Shown: positions 7,561-16,082, counted from the first letter of the stretch. The stretch: DNA of 40,468 bases from Bacillota bacterium (GCA_023413135.1 JAEZQK010000123.1:1-40468); one strand, 5' to 3'. The notes: a model not told the origin generated them from the sequence alone. Numbers and translations are program-made.

Positions 7561-7869
7561 TCACCTGAACATGCGGCCCAAAACGCTTCCGCCCTTTTTG
7601 ACTTTTCCGCCCTCCTGATAGGCGATGGCATCAATGCGGCCATCCATGATCAGGCTTCCATCCTCCAGCGTAAATTTCGCGATGTGCAGGCTCTTGCCGG
7701 TGATCACCATTTCGCCACCGTTTGTTTCCAGCACCACTTCTTCCTCATGAAAACTTTTTACGTCGCTGACGCCGCTCAAAACGGCCCTGCTCCTGTTTTC
7801 CAGGGAGACCCCGTGGGGACGGCCATCGCTCCCCTTCGCCTGAGCATTCTCCTTAAGCTGCTCCCTCAT
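7561..7869 (-). CDS. yabP: Sporulation protein YabP
   Basis: A 102-residue soluble protein of the YabP/YqfC family. The conserved core is RAVLSGVSDVKSFHEEEVVL (residues ~28-47), followed by 'TNGGEMVITGKSLHIAKFTLEDGSLIMDG' and a basic end. The ATG at 7869 follows GGAGGG by 6 bases; the longer open frame lacks family similarity upstream. YabP is a mother-cell protein in Bacillus, and here it starts the yabP-yabQ-divIC-ppx run. It is a distant relative of YqfC at the left of the window, so both YabP/YqfC-family proteins are present. Confidence 0.88.
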   Translation of the reverse strand: MREQLKENAQAKGSDGRPHGVSLENRSRAVLSGVSDVKSFHEEEVVLETNGGEMVITGKSLHIAKFTLEDGSLIMDGRIDAIAYQEGGKVKKGGSVLGRMFR

Positions 7870-7900
7870 GTTTGACCCTCCTTTGGCAAGGCTCTTTCCC

Positions 7901-7909
7901 ATATGTATG
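7901..7909 (-). promoter_or_regulatory. Possible SigmaE -10 box of yabP
   Basis: CATACATAT on the minus strand resembles the SigmaE -10 box and lies about 32 bases upstream of the yabP ATG. No convincing -35 element is visible at the right distance. Confidence 0.3.
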
Positions 7910-7939
7910 CAGTTCATCCACAGGAAAGAAGCATTCTGC

Positions 7940-7968
7940 TTGACGGATATATTCTTTCACGCTATAAT
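7940..7968 (+). promoter_or_regulatory. SigA-type promoter of bioY
   Basis: TTGACG (7940-7945) and TATAAT (7963-7968) are separated by 17 bases. The predicted start near 7975 lies inside the BirA-type operator. Confidence 0.85.
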
Positions 7969-7971
7969 TGC

Positions 7972-7999
7972 GTAAACCGAATTATATTTATAGGTTTAC
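7972..7999 (+). promoter_or_regulatory. BirA operator (biotin repressor binding site)
   Basis: GTAAACC at 7972-7978 and GGTTTAC at 7993-7999 form a perfect inverted repeat with a 14-base spacer. This matches the core of the published bacterial BirA signal (TTGTAAACC-N14/15-GGTTTACAA). It covers the predicted transcription start and the +1 to +25 region of bioY, so a biotin-bound BirA repressor would block initiation. Confidence 0.85.
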
Positions 8000-8013
8000 G
8001 GAGGATCGTAATC

Positions 8014-8559
8014 ATGCATCAAAAGACCAAATATCTGGCCCTTTCCGCCGTGTGTTCCGCATTGATGGTTGTAGGCGCGTATTTGCGGTTTCCCCTTCCC
8101 TTCCTGGCGGTGCAATTTACAACCCAGGTATTTTTCCTGCTGGTCACAGGGCTCTTATTGCCTCCCGCCTACAGTTTAGGTGCGCTTGCGGCCTATGTGC
8201 TGCTGGGGCTTATGGGCTTTCCCGTCTTTTCTCAGGGCGGCGGGCTGCAAACGGTGCTTACGCCCAATTTCGGTTATCTTCTGGGTTTTGTGTTTTCCGC
8301 CTTTATTACAGCCTTCCTTCACAAGAAGTGGAAGGGCAAGCGCTTTTCTTATCTGTTCCCGGCAGCGGCAGGCGTGCTTGCCGTGTATGTAATCGCACTG
8401 CCTTATGTGGCACTGCTATCTTCTCTGTATCAATTAAAGCCCGTAGCTTTTCAAACGCTCATCAACGGGTATTTCCTGGCGTTTTTGCCCCTGGACCTCA
8501 TAAAAGCAGCGGGGGCCGCGTTAGTCGCCAGGCAGGTAAACAGAGCTCTGAGGATGTAA
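8014..8559 (+). CDS. bioY: Biotin transporter substrate-binding component BioY
   Basis: A 181-residue protein with about six membrane segments, of the BioY family (S component of energy-coupling-factor transporters). The family signatures are YVLLGLMGFPVFS at ~residues 62-74 and 'LTPNFGYLLGFVFSAF' near residues 83-98. It captures biotin at the membrane; the shared ECF ATPase/EcfT module would be encoded elsewhere. The ATG follows GGAGG by 8 bases. Control by BirA is supported by the operator just upstream. No biotin synthesis genes are adjacent, which suggests a role in uptake. Confidence 0.93.
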   Translation: MHQKTKYLALSAVCSALMVVGAYLRFPLPFLAVQFTTQVFFLLVTGLLLPPAYSLGALAAYVLLGLMGFPVFSQGGGLQTVLTPNFGYLLGFVFSAFITAFLHKKWKGKRFSYLFPAAAGVLAVYVIALPYVALLSSLYQLKPVAFQTLINGYFLAFLPLDLIKAAGAALVARQVNRALRM

Positions 8560-8565
8560 TAAAAT

Positions 8566-8597
8566 GGCTCCCCCGCATTATTGCAGGGGAGCCGTTT
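8566..8597. terminator. Bidirectional terminator between bioY and the convergent secreted-protein operon
   Basis: GGCTCCCC (8566-8573) pairs perfectly with 8586-8593. A GTTT tract follows on the plus strand and TTTTA on the minus strand, so it can serve both convergent units. Confidence 0.75.
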
Positions 8598-8608
8598 CAT
8601 TGAGTATG

Positions 8609-10129
8609 TTATCCCACGGTTTCAGAAATCTGCTGATCCATCGGCATCAGGTTCGTAAGCAGTGGCAGAAGGCCGGGCTTGCTGAAAAACTCCGTTACCA
8701 AAGCGTTCAACTGTTCCTGCGTCATACTCTCCAGCTTTTGCGCCGCAGCCATGTCCACCGTCTGGAAGCTCCAGGGAGGCGTGGTTTTGAACTGGCCGTC
8801 TAGTGTCCAATCCGTCCCGCCGCTTGCAAAATGCACTTGAGCATTAAGCAAGGTGGAGGCGTTGCGTGCCTGCCCGCTTGCAAGCAGCACGGACCCCGAT
8901 ATCTTCACCGGCTCCGTCAAAACATACTGCGCCTTGATCTCTTCCGCCGCCTCTTGATCAAAATGGCTCCAGTCGGGCGCAAGATCAATGGTAAGCATAT
9001 AGCTTTCATTGCTCCGGCCATCCGCATCTGTGGACAGCTTTGTAACGTAAACCGCCTGGTAGGAAACCGACAGCGCCTTGCCTGCGTATTGCGGCGTGGT
9101 AGCATCCACCTGCCAGTTGGGAATCTCCGCGGGGAGATAGCGGATCACGCCCGAATAAGCCAAGGTATCCGGCTGCACAGCCACGGGCTTGAGCGCAGTG
9201 ACCTGAAGCGTACCTTCCTCTGTTTCAATGGTGCAGTCAAGCAAGTCCCCCTCGACCACGGCCTTGCTTGTTAAGGACAACTGCTTAAGTCCCCCCGCCA
9301 TACCACTCAAGGGAAGCGACAGCGATGTTTCCAAAAGCTGTCCCATGGTGGTTACGCGGCGCTGCATGGTGATTTCGCCTTGAAGAGGCAGCGCGTCCAC
9401 CGCCGTAAAGTAAAAGCGCTGCAGCGCCGGATTCAGGTACAAGTTGGCCTGCTCCGGCGTCATCTTCGCCCACAAAAGCGGCAGCAGCGTTTTGTCGGTC
9501 AACAGGTCCACCAGCAGCTGCTTCAATTCCGCCTTGAAAGCGGCGGCAGGAATGCGGTAAGCAACCTTCATGACCGAAACGCCAGCGGGGTCCTTCTCCA
9601 GCACCGGGGATTCGGCAAAGCCCTGTATCCACAAGTCAATCTTGGTCAGATAAGGTGCGGCAGCTTCGTTCAGTTTCGCGCCATCCTCCCCATCCTCCGG
9701 GTGAAGGATGTTCCAAAGCGCCGTATACATGGGCGTCTGCCACCCGCCAGCCTCCCCGACCACAAGGCGATTTAACAGCGACTCCCCGCCGCCTTTAAGG
9801 CTGTACAGCTTTCCGGAGGAAAGCCCCGCATCCAGCGCCAGCGTGCCGTCCTGCCCGTACAGCGCAACCTTTGCAAGCTCTCCGCCGCCGCTTTTCAGTA
9901 AAAGCAGCGCCTGGCTCTGAACCTTTTGCAGAACATACTGCGCATCCAAGGTCAGCCCTTCCAGCCCCGGCAGCCCGGAAACCGAAACGGTCCCCTTCAG
10001 CCCGGAACCTGCGTCCATCTGCCTTTGCATTTTGTACAAAAGCTCTGATTCTGCCAAGGCCCCATTAAGCAGCACAGGCGAAACAGCCAACAGGATCGCG
10101 GCTGCCAGCCCCAGCCAACGCCTTTTCAC
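8609..10129 (-). CDS. Secreted protein of unknown function
   Basis: A 506-residue exported protein: basic start (VKRRW), hydrophobic segment and a likely signal-peptidase site near ALA-ES at about residue 26. I do not recognise a domain. The rest alternates beta-rich stretches (TVSVSGLPGLEGLTLDAQYVL) with helical ones and ends with a helical tail (TQEQLNALVTEFFSKPGLLP). No lipobox, repeats or sortase motif is seen. I chose the GTG at 10129 because GGGGAGG lies 7 bases upstream and the signal peptide starts there; the frame is open much further upstream without a ribosome site. It begins 17 bases after the stop of the preceding secreted protein, with which it shares layout, so the two probably form an operon. 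Confidence 0.7.
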   Translation of the reverse strand: MKRRWLGLAAAILLAVSPVLLNGALAESELLYKMQRQMDAGSGLKGTVSVSGLPGLEGLTLDAQYVLQKVQSQALLLLKSGGGELAKVALYGQDGTLALDAGLSSGKLYSLKGGGESLLNRLVVGEAGGWQTPMYTALWNILHPEDGEDGAKLNEAAAPYLTKIDLWIQGFAESPVLEKDPAGVSVMKVAYRIPAAAFKAELKQLLVDLLTDKTLLPLLWAKMTPEQANLYLNPALQRFYFTAVDALPLQGEITMQRRVTTMGQLLETSLSLPLSGMAGGLKQLSLTSKAVVEGDLLDCTIETEEGTLQVTALKPVAVQPDTLAYSGVIRYLPAEIPNWQVDATTPQYAGKALSVSYQAVYVTKLSTDADGRSNESYMLTIDLAPDWSHFDQEAAEEIKAQYVLTEPVKISGSVLLASGQARNASTLLNAQVHFASGGTDWTLDGQFKTTPPWSFQTVDMAAAQKLESMTQEQLNALVTEFFSKPGLLPLLTNLMPMDQQISETVG

Positions 10130-10146
10130 CTTTGATCCCTCCCCGG

Positions 10147-11598
10147 TCATTGACTTACCATAAATGCATCCTGATATATTCTTTCCCAGTCCTCCTGGGA
10201 GATATTTCTCGAAATCAGTGTCAGGCACTCCTGGGGAAGCGACAAAACCGCATGCCAGATGGCCTCTGCTGCTGCAGTCTGTGCTTTTTCCTTCATGGTG
10301 GCAAGATCGCTTTCTCCAAGCCCCTCCAGGGAAACGGTTTCCGCGGTTTCCTCCCATGAAACGCCGGCAGCCTTATCCGATAGCAAGGAAAAGGTTACAT
10401 CTGAAAGGGTGGTCTTGTTTCTTAACCATACCATACGGGCGCTTCCCTTGAGGGAGACCTCGCCGCCCGCATTCACTGTAAGCAGGCTGGGCTTGATGCT
10501 GAGGATGTGATCAGTATCCTCTGGGTCGGTATAGGTCCTGATGATTTCCCCCTCCAGGCGTTGGTTATCCTCCGCCATTAGGCAATCCAGCTGGCCATCC
10601 CATTGCGTTCTATCGGATTGGCTATTCAGCTTGTTTTTGATATCCAGGCTGATGGAAAGGCGGTTCTTGTCTTTCAGGGACTCCAACGTCATTTCTCCTG
10701 CAACGGTGAGGTTATCCGACCCCTTTTGCGCCGGCGCCTTCAGGCTTAAGGAATGCAGGCAGCTTTTTTCACTGGATTTGAATACCCACAGGAAGGTCAC
10801 CTTTCGGGGAACGACGTTCTCAAAGCCCATGGTGCCCTTTATGCCAAGGCCCATGTTTGTTCCATCCGCGGTCTGGTAAAGGGTGACGACAGCGTCACCG
10901 GCCATGGTCAGTGTTTTCAAAAGCGCCGAGGCTTCCGAAAAGTGCAAAGCATCCGCCAGCAGGGAAAGGCCGTCCCCTAAAAGCTGCGCGCTGCTTTCCG
11001 GCACAGTATAGATGACCGCATTCTTCGCTGTGCCGATGGAGGAAAGATGATAGGAACCCGCTTTCTCCTGTTCGAAGTCGGAAAGCCCGGCAAGTGCATC
11101 CGGAATCCTGTCCGCCAGCTCATTTGGATCAAGGACATCCGCCGCCCAAAATGGAATTTCCATTTCGTTCCCTACAAGGAAGTCAAGCGGTGAGCCTGAT
11201 TCGCTTTTCAGCGTTATGCCGGGCAGCAGGGATGTTTGGGCAAGCATTTGACTTCCCGACTGCGTGACATAATCCACTGCAGGAATCTCCCCGATGATAA
11301 GCTGCGTGCTGACCGTTTCTTCCTGCCCGTTTTGCTGGTAACCAATCTGCAGCCTGCATTCCGAAAGCAGGCGGTTCATGGTCGCTACCGTCTCCTCTCC
11401 ATAAGGCATCAAATCATGGAGCGTGGCCGACATGGTGATATCTGCCGCCTCGCCGCCCTCTATCCCATCCAGCCAATCATGAAGCATGGGATGAAGGGAG
11501 GGTGCTCCCTCCGCCATGGCGGTTAAGAACAGGAAACAGCCGATAAGCATGAGGGCAATAAATTGAATAACATAACTGCCCGGCAGGCGCTTCATCAT
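10147..11598 (-). CDS. Secreted protein of unknown function, first of a pair
   Basis: A 483-residue exported protein with an N-terminal membrane/signal segment at residues ~10-29 (YVIQFIALMLIGCFLFLTAMA), and no domain I recognise. It contains beta-rich segments with alternating hydrophobic residues and a helical C-terminal end, the same overall design as the next gene, and weak tail similarity by eye suggests an old duplication. Cys21 in the hydrophobic core is not preceded by a proper lipobox (LIGC lacks a typical following cleavage context), so lipidation is uncertain. The ATG at 11598 has AAAGGAG 8 bases upstream. An envelope role is inferred only from the signal segment. Confidence 0.68.
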   Translation of the reverse strand: MMKRLPGSYVIQFIALMLIGCFLFLTAMAEGAPSLHPMLHDWLDGIEGGEAADITMSATLHDLMPYGEETVATMNRLLSECRLQIGYQQNGQEETVSTQLIIGEIPAVDYVTQSGSQMLAQTSLLPGITLKSESGSPLDFLVGNEMEIPFWAADVLDPNELADRIPDALAGLSDFEQEKAGSYHLSSIGTAKNAVIYTVPESSAQLLGDGLSLLADALHFSEASALLKTLTMAGDAVVTLYQTADGTNMGLGIKGTMGFENVVPRKVTFLWVFKSSEKSCLHSLSLKAPAQKGSDNLTVAGEMTLESLKDKNRLSISLDIKNKLNSQSDRTQWDGQLDCLMAEDNQRLEGEIIRTYTDPEDTDHILSIKPSLLTVNAGGEVSLKGSARMVWLRNKTTLSDVTFSLLSDKAAGVSWEETAETVSLEGLGESDLATMKEKAQTAAAEAIWHAVLSLPQECLTLISRNISQEDWERIYQDAFMVSQ

Positions 11599-11660
11599 TT
11601 GAAATACTCCTTTGGGGATTCCCTATCTTATGGAACGATCAGAACGTGGAAAACCCTGCA

Positions 11661-12638
11661 TCAATTGGACATTTTCTCCACGGTGCGGGTTAAGTGAAGC
11701 CATCCCATCAGGCAAGCTTCCAGTTCCGCCATGGTTTTTGCGGCATTTGAAAGGCCACGCAGCTTTGCCGCTCCCTTCAGACCGCCGGCGTACCAGCCCA
11801 CATGCTTACGCATTTCCCGTACCGCAACGCCTTCTCCTTTCCAGGCAGCCATCATGCGGGCATGCCGCACCGCCGTTTCCACCCGCTGGGATATGGTGGG
11901 CAGGCAGACTTCATCACCCCTGAAAAGCGCTTTTGCCTGGGAAAATATCCAGGGATTGCCCATGGCGCCCCGGCCGATAAGCAGCCCGTCGCAGCCGGCA
12001 TGTTTCCATAGGCGCAGCGCAGCCTGGGCATCAAACACATCCCCGTTGCCATAGACGGGAATCGATAAAGCCTGCTTCACCTGGGCGATTTTGTCCCAGT
12101 CCGCCTTGCCCCCATACTGCTGGCTGCGGGTGCGGCCATGGATGATGACGGATTTCACACCGGCTTCCTGGGCGGCCCTGGCCAATTCCAGCACGTTGAC
12201 GGAGCTTTCATCCCAGCCCAGGCGCAGCTTCACGGAAACCGGCAGGGTAACGGCTTTCACCACTTTTTCCATGATCCTGGCCGCAAGCATGGGTTCCCGC
12301 ATCAGCGCGCTTCCTTCCCCGCTGCCGGCGATCTTCGGGGCAGGGCAGCCCATGTTGATATCGATGCCGCGGTACCGCCCGGATTCTTCCAGCCGAGTGG
12401 CGGCCCAGGCCATCACCTCCGGCTCCTTGCCGAAGATCTGCACATAGACGGGGCCTTCCAAGGGGTGTGTTTCCAGCAGCTGGGCGGTAGCCAGGTTTCC
12501 GGGCGGCGCACATTTCAGGCCCATGGCGCTTACCATTTCCGTATAAGCAGCATCGCACCCCTGCTCAAAGCACAAAAGGCGGAAAGGCCAGTCGCTGACC
12601 CCTGCCATGGGGGCCAGGCGAAGATCGGGTATGGGCAT
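11661..12638 (-). CDS. dus: tRNA-dihydrouridine synthase (DusB-like)
   Basis: A 325-residue FMN-dependent TIM-barrel enzyme that reduces uridines in the tRNA D-loop. It shows the N-terminal 'RLAPMAGVSDWPFR', the catalytic-cysteine motif NMGCPAPKI at ~residue 95, 'SVKLRLGW' and the FMN-phosphate region 'GNGDVF...GLLIGRGAMGNPWIF'. The ATG at 12638 has GGAGG 8 bases upstream and overlaps the end of the GH127-like gene closely (stop at 12640). A DusB/Dus1-type member is the likely assignment by length and motif; which uridine it targets is not determinable here. Co-transcription with the sugar gene is probably incidental. Confidence 0.92.
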   Translation of the reverse strand: MPIPDLRLAPMAGVSDWPFRLLCFEQGCDAAYTEMVSAMGLKCAPPGNLATAQLLETHPLEGPVYVQIFGKEPEVMAWAATRLEESGRYRGIDINMGCPAPKIAGSGEGSALMREPMLAARIMEKVVKAVTLPVSVKLRLGWDESSVNVLELARAAQEAGVKSVIIHGRTRSQQYGGKADWDKIAQVKQALSIPVYGNGDVFDAQAALRLWKHAGCDGLLIGRGAMGNPWIFSQAKALFRGDEVCLPTISQRVETAVRHARMMAAWKGEGVAVREMRKHVGWYAGGLKGAAKLRGLSNAAKTMAELEACLMGWLHLTRTVEKMSN

Positions 12639-12639
12639 A

Positions 12640-14379
12640 TTACGCCTCCGGGGCCACGGGGAATTGGGCCATGCGGCATACCGTTTCCCCATAAGGCGTC
12701 AGGAATAGCTTATGCGCTTCCCCTTGCGTTTCCGGCGCAATGGGGGGCATTTGGGGCCTGTCACCTTTTTGGGTCCAGCCCGGAATCTTCTTAAACACTG
12801 CGGAAACCGCAAGCTTTTCCCCGCCGGGTTCTCCGGTAAGCGAAGCTGTCATCGTCTCCCGCTGGTCAAGCGCCAGCTGCCACAGGGGCTGTTCCCCATC
12901 CACCGGCAGCGCCATCAAAAGCGGCCCATACTCCACCGCCGCGCTTTGATGGTGCCAGCGGGTCAGCCTCGGCTGCATGGGCAGCGATATGCGTACCTTG
13001 TCCCCATCACAAAAAGTGCGGTTCAGCACAAAGAAGCTGCCGGGTTCGGCGCTCTTAGCACCCTCGTCATTCACCTGCACGCAGGCTTCACGGGCCCAGG
13101 CGGGAATGCGCAGATGCAGCGGGAAGGCGACGGGTTTCTTTGCTTGTACACAAAGCTCCACTTCACCGTCCAGGGGATATTTCCCCTCCACCCGGATGGA
13201 AAGAACCGTGCCGCCTATCTTCCAGCGCAGCAGCGAGGGCACATAGCCCATCAGCGCAAGCCCATCCTCCTTCGCGGCCATCCAAAGGCTGGATGCGTAG
13301 CCCGTCATGCCCTTGAGCCAGGCATCTACCCAGGGGCCTACCTCAGCGGCAGCCGCATTTTCCCTGGGGAACGGCCCGTTCACCCGCTGATAGGGCTGCA
13401 CACGGCCATTCTTTTCCATAGCGGGCAATATATTCAGGGCAATCTTCTCCCAGGCGTCGGCAAACCATGCGCCGCCCTGGGAAATCAAAAGCTGCTCCAA
13501 AGAAAACATGGCTTCCGCCACCGCCCGGCCATCCATGCCGCAGGATGGATCACCGCCCATCAGCGAAGGTTCCGCGGCAAACAGGCCATGGGCCGTGCCA
13601 TGGTAGCGCATCACCTTTTCCAGACCGATTTTTCCTGCTTCCTTTTCCTTGCTGCTGCCTGAAAATCGGGAAAGAATCCCAGGCGTTTTCAGCCCCCTGG
13701 CCAGCGCCAGCCCATCGGCCATGATCTGCTGCTTTTCGTAATACAGCCGCGTTTGTGCATCGGGTGAGGAAAGGCCTTTATTCATTTCCTCCGGGGGAAT
13801 ATGCTTCTGGAAAGGCCGCGTTACCGGGAAGGTATGGAAAAATCCCGTCCAGTCCAGCCCCAGTGCCCGAAGCTTTTCCAGCAGGTACAAAAGAAAGCTC
13901 TTGCCTGTCCAATGATACAGGCAAATGGCCGCGTAGCCATATTCCCCCGTCAGTGCCGCGCTATTCAGATCGGCGAACAGCTTTTCCGCATTGCGGAAAA
14001 CATACTGCAGCCGCTTGAGCAGATATACCAAGACCCGCTTATCCGCCGTGGCCGCATACCATGCAATAAGACCACGGATGAGCGATGCTTGGGCGGCAAG
14101 ATCCGTCCCCGCCTCCGGGGAGCCGTCCTCCCGCTGGGCACCAAGGATCTTATCCACCCGGCCCTTCACCATCTCCGTCAGCGCCGGATCATCCACCAAT
14201 AAGGCCAGTGAAGCGTAGCCCAAAAGGCGCTCGTCCTCCCAAGCCATCTGCTTCACCCAACGGGCGGCTTCCTTAAGCCTTTTCAAAAGCTCCCCCTGGG
14301 GATGCACTGCCTTTAAAGGCAACGGAGCAAAAAACGCATCCGTCAGGGGTGCCTTGGATAAAACCGGTTTCTTAGGCAT
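12640..14379 (-). CDS. GH127-like (DUF1680) protein, apparent loss of catalytic metal site
   Basis: A 579-residue protein with the DUF1680/GH127 layout: an (alpha/alpha)6 barrel in the first ~370 residues and C-terminal beta domains ('FPLHLRIPAWA...VQVN', 'AAVEYGPLLMAL'), as in beta-L-arabinofuranosidases. Characterised enzymes use a Glu-x-Cys motif and a Cys-Cys pair (often CCPPN) for zinc and the nucleophile. Here the corresponding places read SCGMDG (residues ~279-284) and VGPWVDAW (~347-354), so the Cys-Cys pair is absent. There is no signal peptide, so it acts in the cytoplasm. The ATG at 14379 follows AGGAGG by 6 bases. It has its own promoter overlapping the end of galT. Substrate and activity are unknown. 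Confidence 0.75.
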   Translation of the reverse strand: MPKKPVLSKAPLTDAFFAPLPLKAVHPQGELLKRLKEAARWVKQMAWEDERLLGYASLALLVDDPALTEMVKGRVDKILGAQREDGSPEAGTDLAAQASLIRGLIAWYAATADKRVLVYLLKRLQYVFRNAEKLFADLNSAALTGEYGYAAICLYHWTGKSFLLYLLEKLRALGLDWTGFFHTFPVTRPFQKHIPPEEMNKGLSSPDAQTRLYYEKQQIMADGLALARGLKTPGILSRFSGSSKEKEAGKIGLEKVMRYHGTAHGLFAAEPSLMGGDPSCGMDGRAVAEAMFSLEQLLISQGGAWFADAWEKIALNILPAMEKNGRVQPYQRVNGPFPRENAAAAEVGPWVDAWLKGMTGYASSLWMAAKEDGLALMGYVPSLLRWKIGGTVLSIRVEGKYPLDGEVELCVQAKKPVAFPLHLRIPAWAREACVQVNDEGAKSAEPGSFFVLNRTFCDGDKVRISLPMQPRLTRWHHQSAAVEYGPLLMALPVDGEQPLWQLALDQRETMTASLTGEPGGEKLAVSAVFKKIPGWTQKGDRPQMPPIAPETQGEAHKLFLTPYGETVCRMAQFPVAPEA

Positions 14380-14433
14380 CGACATCCTCCTGCCATCATT
14401 CACAGCTAAAAACATAAGTTTGCCTACAAAACC

Positions 14434-14461
14434 ATTATACGGCATAAGCCCTGTACGTCAA
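14434..14461 (-). promoter_or_regulatory. SigA-type promoter of the GH127-like/dus unit
   Basis: TTGACG (14461-14456) and TATAAT (14439-14434) on the minus strand are 16 bases apart. The -35 box sits just beyond the galT stop codon, giving the downstream genes independent expression. Confidence 0.7.
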
Positions 14462-14462
14462 G

Positions 14463-15998
14463 CTATTCCAGATTTTTGAAGCCTACCGTTCTCAAAAAAG
14501 CCAGCATGCCTTTTTGGCCGTCCTCCGTTTGCTTATAGACGCCCGCATCCGCCAGCACATGGCTGCACACATCGGCCACGGCCATGTGAAGTGTCTGACG
14601 GGCTTTTTCGTTGGTTTGCCCTGTTCCCGTTTTCGCTGCTATTTCCGTAATCCATGAAAAATGCTTGAAGGACGGATCAAACGCGGCAGGCTCTTTAAGC
14701 TGCTTTTCCCCGGTAAGATAACCTTCCAGATGCTTTAGTTCCTCCTTTAGGCGGCCCGGAAGGATAAACAGCCCCATCACCTCAATCAGGCCAATGTTTT
14801 CTTTTTTGATGTGGTGCAGCGGCGCATGGGGATGGAACAGCCCCAGGGGATGCTCCGGCGTGGTGCGGTTGTTGCGCAGCACCAGCATCAGCCTGTATCC
14901 ATCGTCCGTCTTCCTCAGAATGGGCGTAACCGTATTGTGGTTTTCCGTAGTTCTGGCCAGGATCTCCCTTTCGGGGTCGCTGTAACCGCGCCAGGCTTCC
15001 AGCACGCATATGGCCAGGGAGATGAGCGCTTCCCTGTCCTTGCCCGCAAGCGAAAGCACGGACATGGGCCAATCCACCACCGCCGCCTTGATGGCGGATA
15101 CAGGAGATGTCAAGGCACAGCGGTCCTTGGCCCTGTCCATGGGGAAAACATAGTTCCCGCCCTGAAAGTGGTCATGGTTCAAAATAGAGCCGCCCACGAT
15201 GGGCAGATCCGCATTGGAGCCGATAAAATAGTGCGGAAACTGATCCACGAAATCAAACAGCCGCTCGAATGAACCCCGGCTGATCACCATGGGCACATGC
15301 TCGCCATTGAATATGATGCAATGCTCCGGGTAATAAAGATACGGCGAATACTGAAAATACCAGTCATCCCCCGCCAGCCGAATTGGCGCTACCCGGTGGT
15401 TTTGCCTGGCCGGGAAGTTCAGCCGCCCCGCGTAGCCGGGATTCTCTATGCACAGCATGCACTTGGGATAGCCCGACTGGGGCGCGCTTTTCAGCTTGGC
15501 GATCTCCCTGGGGTCCTTTTCCGGCTTGGAAAGGTTGATGGTGATCTCCAGTTCCCCGCAATCCGTTTTTGCAAAATACCGGATATTCCTTTTGATCTGG
15601 TCCACCCGTATGTAATCGCAGTCGCGGCAAAGCTGATAAAACCACCGGGTAGCCGCTTCCGGCCCCTGCGTTTCCCGCAGCCTTTGAAATTCCCGGCGGA
15701 CGATGGCCGGCGCGGGCGTCACGCAGCCCATGAGCTTTGTTCCAAGCAGCTCCCGCTCGGTGGATGTATCCTCAATGAGGCCCATACCCACGGCGGCATC
15801 CAGCAGCTTGTCCAAAAAAACCGTTGCCGTCTCCGGCAGTGAATCAAGCATCACTTTTTCGCCCGGCGCGTTAAGATGCATTACGTCCAAAATAAGGTTC
15901 CTGGCAAACGGAATATCCTCCCGCTCCACAAGCCCCTTCTCTACGGAAAAAAAGAGCAGTTCCTCCACTGCCCTTTGCGCCGTCCACACATGCGTCAT
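14463..15998 (-). CDS. galT: Galactose-1-phosphate uridylyltransferase (Firmicute type)
   Basis: A 511-residue enzyme of the Leloir pathway that exchanges UMP between UDP-glucose and galactose-1-phosphate. The long (~500-residue) form is the Firmicute GalT type, distinct from the ~350-residue E. coli form. The motif NHDHFQGG at about residue 274 carries the histidines of the active site, preceded by 'VGGSILNHDH'. Other conserved blocks are 'CMLCIENPGYAGRLNFPARQNHR' and 'ENHNTVTPI'. No galK or galE is beside it in this window. It is transcribed from a TTGACA-18-TATAAT promoter that overlaps the divergent promoter of the Dabb gene. Confidence 0.93.
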   Translation of the reverse strand: MTHVWTAQRAVEELLFFSVEKGLVEREDIPFARNLILDVMHLNAPGEKVMLDSLPETATVFLDKLLDAAVGMGLIEDTSTERELLGTKLMGCVTPAPAIVRREFQRLRETQGPEAATRWFYQLCRDCDYIRVDQIKRNIRYFAKTDCGELEITINLSKPEKDPREIAKLKSAPQSGYPKCMLCIENPGYAGRLNFPARQNHRVAPIRLAGDDWYFQYSPYLYYPEHCIIFNGEHVPMVISRGSFERLFDFVDQFPHYFIGSNADLPIVGGSILNHDHFQGGNYVFPMDRAKDRCALTSPVSAIKAAVVDWPMSVLSLAGKDREALISLAICVLEAWRGYSDPEREILARTTENHNTVTPILRKTDDGYRLMLVLRNNRTTPEHPLGLFHPHAPLHHIKKENIGLIEVMGLFILPGRLKEELKHLEGYLTGEKQLKEPAAFDPSFKHFSWITEIAAKTGTGQTNEKARQTLHMAVADVCSHVLADAGVYKQTEDGQKGMLAFLRTVGFKNLE

Positions 15999-16031
15999 AT
16001 TGTGACCCCGTTTCCATTAAGCTTCATGGCA

Positions 16032-16060
16032 TTGCCACCTATGTCCATTTGCATTATAAT
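16032..16060 (+). promoter_or_regulatory. SigA-type promoter of the Dabb gene
   Basis: TTGCCA (16032-16037) and TATAAT (16055-16060) are 17 bases apart. Its -10 hexamer overlaps that of galT by 4 bases on the opposite strand. Confidence 0.75.
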
Positions 16061-16082
16061 GGAGAAATCCGGCGGGTGTCAA
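16053..16082 (-). promoter_or_regulatory. SigA-type promoter of galT
   Basis: On the minus strand TTGACA (16082-16077) and TATAAT (16058-16053) are 18 bases apart. The -10 box lies on the palindrome ATTATAAT, shared with the divergent Dabb promoter. Confidence 0.75.
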
